10,592 nt of DNA from Methanobacteriota archaeon (GTDB lineage Archaea; Halobacteriota; Methanosarcinia; Methanosarcinales; Methanosarcinaceae). Where the stretch lies: positions 1 to 10,592 of the forward strand of contig JAUPKV010000225.1 of assembly GCA_030837265.1 (NCBI GenBank). The letters run 5' to 3'. Positions 6,248-10,592 of the stretch are shown here, in pieces (within the stretch, counting starts at the first letter, position 1; each line of letters opens with the position of its first letter). Made by a program: the position numbers and the translations under genes. The notes beneath the pieces are model-generated. The model searched no databases, was not told where the DNA came from, and saw only the letters and a list, made by a program, of their open reading frames with translations.

Positions 6248-6345
6248 TAGCAGAAAGTTGAGCCGGCAGAGTTGCGGCTCTGCAGCCCGAGTTCCGCTTC
6301 GGGAGAACGGTGTCCTTTTCGGTCGATACGCTCCCTCAAGAGGAC
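6239..6345 (+). ncRNA. Chain of four hairpins at the 3' end of hisB
   Basis: Four non-overlapping hairpins follow one another. ACTTTCTG/CAGAAAGT (6239-6258) has eight pairs with loop ATAG at the hisB stop. GCAGAG/CTCTGC is at 6266-6283. CCCGA/TCGGG is at 6286-6303. GTCCTTTT/AAGAGGAC (6312-6345) has eight pairs including one G-U. The stretch 6262-6335 is clearly richer in GC than other spacers here. No reading frame in it looks coding. It may be a structured 3' untranslated region, a small RNA, or a dispersed intergenic repeat. T-runs are lacking, so it is not a plain archaeal terminator. The plus strand is chosen because it is continuous with hisB. Confidence 0.42.
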
Positions 6346-6410
6346 TAATTTTAGGTTGGATTATTCGTTGCTCAATCTTCCTTGACTATAATTCAGCTTT
6401 ATATTCGTTC

Positions 6411-7142
6411 TCAATGCTTACCGAATCTAACACGCCATTCATTGGCGAAGATAAGCATTGATTCTTTTCGGAGTTGTCCTACAAGGCATAAATTTGCTTT
6501 TTTTGCGGCTTCTACACCTGAGTCAAAGGGCATGGATTTAGTGGCAATAAGGGTAATTCCCGCACGTGCAGCTTTTGTAACCATATATGCGGGCTGCCTG
6601 CCAGTGGAAAGCATGTAGAGCTGTGAGATATCCAGTCCGCGAAGAAAAGCAACTCCTATTGCTTTGTCTAGGGCGTTATGTCTACCTATGTCGACGATCT
6701 GAACTGCGAGTTTCCCCTCCTTATTTATGAGGGCTGCAAGATGAGTTCCTCTTGTAAGCCTGTAGATATCAGATTCAAGATGATTCGTACCTGCAAAAAG
6801 GGCTTCCTGATCGAATATGGTGCCGGAACGGACAAAAACTCCTTCGTCAGATTCTTGCTCCCTGGAGGCTTGACTTTTATTCTGAGTCAAGACATGAATT
6901 TCATCGCCTTTTACTTCAATTTCTGAAATTTCGCTAAAATTGACCGCTCCTTCGGTAATCAAGTGTCCTATTGCAAGTTCTTGAAGCTCAGATGGGGAGA
7001 CAAAAAGTGAGGTAAAAATTTTCCCATTGAGAAATAGTTTAACGGGGCATTCCCTAGCAAGAAGTACTTCAGTGTTTTCTTCAGTCCTGCCATCTGAGTA
7101 TATTCTCATGGCAGGGTAAGAAATGGTGTATTTTTCAGGCAT
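6411..7142 (-). CDS. fdhD: FdhD-family formate dehydrogenase maturation protein lacking the cysteine loop
   Basis: FdhD proteins pass sulfur from a cysteine desulfurase to the Mo/W-bis-pterin cofactor of formate dehydrogenases. The 243 residues show the family core: the N-terminal ECPVKLFLNGK, TRGTHLAALI near 130-138, the signature VDIGRHNALDKAIG (150-163), LSTGRQPAYMVTKAARAGI, and the C-terminal NLCLVGQLRKESMLIFA. The sulfur-relay CxxC loop of E. coli FdhD (CGVCG) would fall near residues 105-110. Here the sequence is RSGTIFDQ, and only C32 and C219 exist in the whole protein. Sulfur transfer may therefore work differently, or the protein may act only as a cofactor-binding chaperone. No formate dehydrogenase or formylmethanofuran dehydrogenase genes are in the window. 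The ATG has only a weak ribosome binding site. A TATA-like AT-rich stretch lies at about 7168-7182, and the hisG half-palindrome GGATAAACG lies just beyond it. Confidence 0.9.
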   Translation of the reverse strand: MPEKYTISYPAMRIYSDGRTEENTEVLLARECPVKLFLNGKIFTSLFVSPSELQELAIGHLITEGAVNFSEISEIEVKGDEIHVLTQNKSQASREQESDEGVFVRSGTIFDQEALFAGTNHLESDIYRLTRGTHLAALINKEGKLAVQIVDIGRHNALDKAIGVAFLRGLDISQLYMLSTGRQPAYMVTKAARAGITLIATKSMPFDSGVEAAKKANLCLVGQLRKESMLIFANEWRVRFGKH

Positions 7143-7167
7143 TCTCGTCCCGGGTGATATTTTCTTT

Positions 7168-7197
7168 AGTTTATTATTTTATGTGTACGGATAAACG
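7168..7197 (-). promoter_or_regulatory. Candidate fdhD promoter with GGATAAACG element
   Basis: On the minus strand, CGTTTATCC (7189-7197) is followed by an AT-rich ATAAAATAATAAACT that could act as box A, with a start near 7145-7150 and a very short leader. The nine bases are identical to one half of the hisG palindrome. Confidence 0.3.
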
Positions 7198-7227
7198 CTG
7201 ATGAAATTCATACAGAGGATAATCCAT

Positions 7228-8169
7228 TTAATAAAAACTGTTTTTTGCTCCAATTTCTGCCTTAAAACCAGATTCACTTACATAAATACTATAATGATTT
7301 TGGCTTTTAGCAAAAAATTCTAAACTTATGTTGTCCAGGTCATTTGATTTCAGTATGAAGTCAGTACCGTATTCAAGAGACTCTTCGTTTGCGATTTCAT
7401 TCTGATTTCCTTTAAGATAAGACTCCCAGGCGTCCGGATATTTTGTTGTAATATTATAGTCAAACGAGGATGTATTTCCTAAGTATGTGATATTTTGGGG
7501 ACTTCCAGTCAATCTCAAAGAAGTATCGCTATCTGAAGAGATAGTGTCTGAATTTCCTGATATGTTGATTGCCTGGATCCAAACATCATATTCATATTCG
7601 CCTGTTTTCTTTATTCTGAACAAAGATGGAAACTGTGTCATCAATGATCTCTTGCCTTGAGCAAGAATAATGGCTCCGTTTTCATATCTGAAGACCTGAT
7701 CCACATATTGATTATTGTTTGAACTATATGTAATTGTACCTGAATTTATGGATATTTTATTGCCTTCCTCCGTGGTTATAGTCACGATGCAAGGTTCTGT
7801 ATTTACTGAGAGTGCGCCGCTTGATTTAGATGTATCAAAAATAGGTAATTCTCCTCCTCCCATGCTAACTGGGACGTTGATGGAGGGAATAGAGAAGTGA
7901 AATTTATCAGATGAGGAATTTGAAGATTGAAGTAGAATTATCATATCTGCAGATGATTTGAGTTCTGCCATATCTTTATTGACTTTACTCATATGCAATT
8001 GTTCAGCATCATTTTTCCATTCTGGAACATATGCAATTCTTACCACTGCAAATATGGTAAATATGATGCTTAAAAGCAACACTGCGGCGATGACTGTAGA
8101 AGCTGCTGATTCGGAGTTGAATAACCCCTCATTTGTTTTCCCTACTCTTCTCATCTTTCCGGTTTTCAT
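7228..8169 (-). CDS. Pilin-like surface protein with archaeal type IV pilin N-terminus
   Basis: A 313-residue protein with a short basic N-terminus (MKTGKMRRVGKT), an acidic residue before a hydrophobic segment (SES then AASTVIAAVLLLSIIFTIFAVV, residues about 22-43), and a large hydrophilic Ser/Thr/Asn-rich remainder. This is the class III signal peptide layout cleaved by archaeal prepilin peptidases. The segment VPEWKNDAEQLHM after the helix recalls haloarchaeal and methanogen pilin-like proteins of unknown function. Several N-glycosylation sequons (NSS, NIS, NIT, NTS) suit an extracellular, glycosylated protein. It is larger than a major pilin and may be a tip, minor or adhesive subunit. 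The ribosome binding site AAGTGAT lies eight bases before the ATG. It follows the 183-codon pilin-like gene by 79 bases on the same strand, a probable operon. Partner and function are inferred. Confidence 0.8.
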   Translation of the reverse strand: MKTGKMRRVGKTNEGLFNSESAASTVIAAVLLLSIIFTIFAVVRIAYVPEWKNDAEQLHMSKVNKDMAELKSSADMIILLQSSNSSSDKFHFSIPSINVPVSMGGGELPIFDTSKSSGALSVNTEPCIVTITTEEGNKISINSGTITYSSNNNQYVDQVFRYENGAIILAQGKRSLMTQFPSLFRIKKTGEYEYDVWIQAINISGNSDTISSDSDTSLRLTGSPQNITYLGNTSSFDYNITTKYPDAWESYLKGNQNEIANEESLEYGTDFILKSNDLDNISLEFFAKSQNHYSIYVSESGFKAEIGAKNSFY

Positions 8170-8248
8170 AACGGAACATCACTTAATTTTATATTTATCT
8201 TTCATTAGCTTTTTGTCTTTCCTATTTTTATTTTCTGCTTTGTATTTT

Positions 8249-8788
8249 TTATTCTCCGCTTTGGAGAGTCACTTTTTGAATCACCTTTTGAGATGGGATA
8301 TAGACAAAGTACATATCAATGACATCGGCAGTTTTCATATCAATTCTTTTTTGATTCTTATCGGTTTCAGGTTTATTATCTGTATCAGGATTCGTATGGA
8401 TTACAATATAGTCCCCTAGCATCAGAGCATTGTCATTGGATAAACTTCCTTCCAAATGTCGGATCTCAACTTTAGGGTCGGAATTTCTGGGATCTGGTAT
8501 TATAAACTCATTTTGTATTCCATTAACACTTATTATAATCTTTATTGCTTTCAAATCAATGGCCTCTCCTCCGCTATGTAATATAGTTAAAGTGTCGTTA
8601 AAAGTGTTGATTTTCTCAGATAAGTCCGTATGCGGCGTATGAGGCGGATTTACAATAACGTCTGAGAAAATAATGGCGCTTATCGAAGAGAAAGCTACAA
8701 CAACTATAGCTATCATAAGCACCTGACCTATCACCTCTGATACTGCTTTGCAGTCTTCGCCAAGTGCCCTGTATTTTTTACCCTCCAC
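8249..8788 (-). CDS. Archaeal type IV pilin-like protein
   Basis: The N-terminal region EDCKAVSEVIGQVLMIAIVVVAFSSISAIIFS is the Pilin_N (DUF1628-type) H-domain: a basic, then acidic leader, the AVSEVIG motif, and about 25 hydrophobic residues that form the filament core after prepilin peptidase cleavage. The rest (residues about 45-179) is a beta-rich head with LTILHSGGEAIDLKAIKIII, the usual 'hxGG..i.l..i.v' pattern of these pilins. The frame opens at a GTG at 8800, but that codon lies inside the best ribosome binding site, AAGGTGA. A second GTG at 8788, eight bases after that site, is therefore chosen, giving 179 residues; using 8800 would add four. It probably heads an operon with the 313-residue pilin-like gene. 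It is divergent from the major-type pilin at 9086. Confidence 0.85.
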   Translation of the reverse strand: MEGKKYRALGEDCKAVSEVIGQVLMIAIVVVAFSSISAIIFSDVIVNPPHTPHTDLSEKINTFNDTLTILHSGGEAIDLKAIKIIISVNGIQNEFIIPDPRNSDPKVEIRHLEGSLSNDNALMLGDYIVIHTNPDTDNKPETDKNQKRIDMKTADVIDMYFVYIPSQKVIQKVTLQSGE

Positions 8789-9085
8789 TTTAAACGTCAC
8801 CTTCTCTCAATTTTTACTTGACTTTTTACAATGTTATTAATTGAATATTAACTTGACTGTCTAAAAAAACGTATTAAAACTGCCGATCCGACATAAAGCT
8901 CCCTGTCGAAGCACTTTTTATTTCTTCTTTAAAAACATAATAATGTAACAGCAAAAATTTATATATTAATGGTGAATAAGATTACATGAGATTATAAAAA
9001 AATAACTACTGTTATTATGCGCTTTATGTGTTAAAGCTTCAGGCAAATTACTGTCTGAGTAACTTAAACCCGGAGGGAGAAACAT
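8789..9085. promoter_or_regulatory. Divergent promoter region of the pilin genes
   Basis: About 290 AT-rich bases without a gene. Rightward, TTTATATATTAA (8958-8969) is a near-consensus box A for the 9086 pilin and implies a leader near 95 bases; a second candidate, ATTATAAAAAAATAA, starts at about 8990. A strong ribosome binding site, GGAGG at 9072-9076, precedes the ATG. Leftward, the minus-strand gene has the ribosome binding site AAGGTGA and less clear AT-rich boxes. ACTTGACT occurs twice, at 8816-8823 and 8851-8858, exactly 35 bases apart, and could be a regulator site. Confidence 0.5.
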
Positions 9086-9562
9086 ATGGATTTCAAAAAA
9101 TTATTTAAGAATAGTGATGCGGTGTCCCCGGTTATTGGTGTCATCCTGATGGTTGCAATAACCGTTATCCTCGCTGCCGCTATCGGGTCATCCGTCTTCG
9201 GCACAGGACCTCAACAAGCTGCACCGCAGGCGAACCTTGAGATTAAAGCAAATAGTACAGCTACTGCTAATGCTACAGGTCTAGGATCTGTGAAAATCGA
9301 GCACCTTGGTGGAAATACTATTCATTTTGGAAGCGCTGATATAACAAGAGTAACAGCATCTATAAACGGAGCTCCATCAGTTGACATTAATGCAATAAGC
9401 CTTGGTAATATGAGTGTCGGTGATTCAAACACACTCCCGTTTGTGCGTGCTGATGGTACGAGTCCTTTTGCAGGGCATCCGGTATCAAGTGACACTATAA
9501 ATATTAAAATTATTGATGTGAAGACCAGTCAGCTCATCAGCAACAAAGACGTTAGATTCTAA
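9086..9562 (+). CDS. Archaeal type IV pilin, major-pilin type
   Basis: A 158-residue prepilin. The N-terminus MDFKKLFKNSDAVSPVIGVI starts the highly conserved archaeal pilin H-domain (residues about 11-38), which continues with LMVAITVILAAAIGSSVFG. PibD/EppA-type peptidase would cut near residues 11-13, and the helix would pack into the filament core. The exposed part carries EHLGGNTIHFGSADITRV, the usual pilin head pattern, and three N-glycosylation sequons (NST, NAT, NMS). The strong ribosome binding site (GGAGG, nine bases before the ATG), a near-consensus TATA box and a downstream hairpin suggest an abundantly made monocistronic product. By sequence it is closer to a classical adhesion pilin than the two minus-strand proteins next to it. 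The archaellin family is a less likely alternative because archaellins have different core motifs. Confidence 0.92.
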   Translation: MDFKKLFKNSDAVSPVIGVILMVAITVILAAAIGSSVFGTGPQQAAPQANLEIKANSTATANATGLGSVKIEHLGGNTIHFGSADITRVTASINGAPSVDINAISLGNMSVGDSNTLPFVRADGTSPFAGHPVSSDTINIKIIDVKTSQLISNKDVRF

Positions 9563-9570
9563 ACACAAAT

Positions 9571-9594
9571 GAAGCACCTAATTAAGGTGCCTTC
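9571..9594 (+). terminator. Terminator hairpin after the pilin gene
   Basis: GCACCT/AGGTGC pair over six bases around TAATTA-type loop sequence, and flanking GAA/TTC can extend the stem past one bulge. T-rich sequence (CACTTTAACTTTACCC) follows. It starts eight bases past the stop codon and fits a terminator or mRNA-stabilising 3' end. Confidence 0.5.
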
Positions 9595-9652
9595 ACTTTA
9601 ACTTTACCCTATTATTTTCTTTATTCTATTTTCTGTTAATTCTTATACTATT

Positions 9653-9726
9653 ATTAATCTTACATTCCGACCCCCCTTTAAAATTAAGTTGCATTTTTTG
9701 AGAAGGGGTCGGAATGTAAAATTAAT
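9653..9726. repeat. 62-bp inverted-repeat element flanked by ATTAAT (MITE-like or bidirectional terminator)
   Basis: TTACATTCCGACCCC (9660-9674) and GGGGTCGGAATGTAA (9705-9719) are perfect 15-bp inverted repeats. The stem can extend inward with CCTT/AAGG around a two-base bulge. The ends 9659 and 9720 are flanked directly by ATTAAT on both sides (9653-9658 and 9721-9726), as a target-site duplication would be. The interior of about 30 bases has no coding capacity. This fits a miniature transposable element or the fused ends of a deleted insertion sequence. Because it lies between convergent genes, a bidirectional terminator is the main alternative. ATTAAT is itself palindromic and the region is AT-rich, so the flanks alone prove little. 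Confidence 0.55.
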
Positions 9727-9804
9727 TATATTTGTTTAGTAATTCCCAACAGTTATTTGCCTGCAGAAACAAAAAGATATTTTTAATTTCTTCGTTTATT
9801 GTTG

Positions 9805-10592
9805 TTAGATAAACATAGTGAAAATAATGTAGGTTATCATTATCATACTGATACTATATTTCAGGCCCATATATACTGAACCCTGTCCCATTTTTCCGGC
9901 AACCAACCCTGAAAAAAAGGCTTGAATTAGGGTTGAGTGGAACATAAGCATGGTATACTCCTTTATGTTGAAGAATCCATTCCCGATTCCTGCTGATCCG
10001 ATTTCTTGAGAAGAGCTCGTAAAAGCGACGGTTTGTGGGAAAAAGTATACAGCCAGCACATAGACTATGAAAAGGAAGACAAAAAAAGCCACATAGATGG
10101 TAACAATGTAGACCGACATATCTGAAGATCGTTCTTTTTTCAGCTCTTCTTCAGTTTTGACTTGTTCGGCAGTAATAGAAAGCACACTTTTAAGATCACT
10201 TGTAGATTCGTTTGCTTTTATAAGTGTATGTAGAACACGGCTAGAGGTAGCTGTCCTGAAACTGTTGTCAAGCTTTATGAGAACTCTTGAGGTTGACGTA
10301 CCCCAGGACAAATCTTCTTTAAGCTTTTTTAACTCATTACTCAGGATGCCCATGTTTGATTCTGCCATTAATTTTAATGAATTTGAAAACAGGACTCCTG
10401 AACCATTAATGTTCGAGAGATCTCTTAATAAATCGGGCATTTTTTCATCAATTTTGCGCATTCTCCAGGCTCTGAGTTCAAAAAAAATGATAAAGGGGAC
10501 CAGGACAATGATAATGGAAATAATGAAGTAATTCTGAATTTCGTTGATTAGCTGAACGCTACTGTCACTTATATGAGCAAAATTTAGAGTAA
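9805..10592 (-). CDS. Type II secretion/type IV pilus platform protein (GspF/TadC/ArlJ type), 5' end outside window
   Basis: An inner-membrane platform protein of a type IV filament machine, which couples the assembly ATPase to pilin insertion. An ATG exists at 10461, but the open frame continues upstream without a stop to the window edge and encodes a membrane helix (YFIISIIIVLVPFIIFF) before ELRAWRMRKIDEKMPD, so the real start lies outside. The visible 261 codons hold a T2SF domain: KMPDLLRDLSNINGSG, SNSLKLMAES, WGTSTSRVLIKL, and the helical STSDLKSVLSITAEQVKTEE region. Helices follow at YIVTIYVAFFVFLFIVYVLAVYFF, then MLMFHSTLIQAFFSGLVAG and the C-terminal YSISMIMITYIIFTMFI. This is probably the second half of a TadC- or ArlJ-like protein with tandem T2SF domains. 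The partner ATPase would be expected upstream, beyond 10592. It is convergent with the major-type pilin. Confidence 0.88.
   Translation of the reverse strand, partial: TLNFAHISDSSVQLINEIQNYFIISIIIVLVPFIIFFELRAWRMRKIDEKMPDLLRDLSNINGSGVLFSNSLKLMAESNMGILSNELKKLKEDLSWGTSTSRVLIKLDNSFRTATSSRVLHTLIKANESTSDLKSVLSITAEQVKTEEELKKERSSDMSVYIVTIYVAFFVFLFIVYVLAVYFFPQTVAFTSSSQEIGSAGIGNGFFNIKEYTMLMFHSTLIQAFFSGLVAGKMGQGSVYMGLKYSISMIMITYIIFTMFI

Noticed and set aside
6258..6618. Plus-strand open frames of 67 and 78 codons after hisB, overlapping the fdhD end
   Set aside because: One lies across the hairpin chain and the other is antisense to fdhD; neither has protein-like sequence or a ribosome binding site.
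7958..8419. 153-codon plus-strand open frame spanning the gap between the two minus-strand pilin-like genes
   Set aside because: Rich in Phe/Leu/Ser from low-complexity T-rich DNA and antisense to two better genes; its apparent hydrophobicity is the reverse image of pilin sequence.
7143..8788. A single operon joining both pilin-like genes with fdhD
   Set aside because: They share a strand, but an 85-base gap with its own TATA-like stretch precedes fdhD and the functions are unrelated, so I do not claim co-transcription.
10157..10531. 124-codon plus-strand open frame opposite the platform gene
   Set aside because: Antisense to a T2SF-domain coding sequence and without a ribosome binding site.
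1..10592. CRISPR array, rRNA, complete insertion sequence, toxin-antitoxin or defence genes
   Set aside because: No regularly spaced repeats, rRNA motifs, transposase motifs or defence-type domains were seen on either strand.

Overview
The window looks like chromosomal DNA of a methanogenic archaeon of the order Methanosarcinales, most likely Methanosarcinaceae. The evidence is an archaeal-type S-adenosylmethionine synthetase, a tRNA-Tyr with a canonical archaeal intron and the archaeal/eukaryotic C1-G72 pair, TATA-type promoters, oligo-T terminators, archaeal type IV pilins, and His proteins that read like Methanosarcina orthologues. The genus is inferred from memory of these families; no search was run.

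Layout. Bases 1-610 hold a decayed PH-domain membrane protein gene with a visible frameshift. Convergent to it is a minus-strand gene for a V4R-like cysteine-containing protein (614-1204), whose AT-rich upstream region carries three related short repeats. Two minus-strand tRNA genes follow: tRNA-Asp(GTC), with an unusual T-loop, and tRNA-Tyr(GTA), with a 43-nt intron. The minus-strand S-adenosylmethionine synthetase gene (2296-3492) is divergent from a plus-strand histidine cluster hisG-hisA-hisB (3889-6247). A perfect 18-bp palindrome sits between the likely TATA box and start site of hisG. The end of hisB and the following 90 bases form a chain of four hairpins. fdhD then runs on the minus strand (6411-7142).

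From 7228 to the right edge the window holds a type IV pilus-like locus. It has two minus-strand pilin-like proteins (7228-8169 and about 8249-8788), a divergent plus-strand major-type pilin with a strong promoter and ribosome binding site (9086-9562), and the 3' part of a minus-strand GspF/TadC/ArlJ-type membrane platform protein that runs off the edge. Between the last two lies a compact 62-bp inverted-repeat element flanked by ATTAAT, resembling a MITE or a bidirectional terminator.

How the genes work together. HisG, HisA and HisB catalyse three steps of histidine synthesis (first, fourth and sixth). MAT makes AdoMet. FdhD is a maturation factor for molybdenum/tungsten formate-type dehydrogenases, but this copy lacks the usual cysteine loop. 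The pilins and platform protein would build a surface filament; the assembly ATPase and prepilin peptidase are not in the window. I see no CRISPR array, complete insertion sequence, defence island or clearly unprecedented system. The best leads are the noncoding structures and the atypical tRNA-Asp and FdhD.
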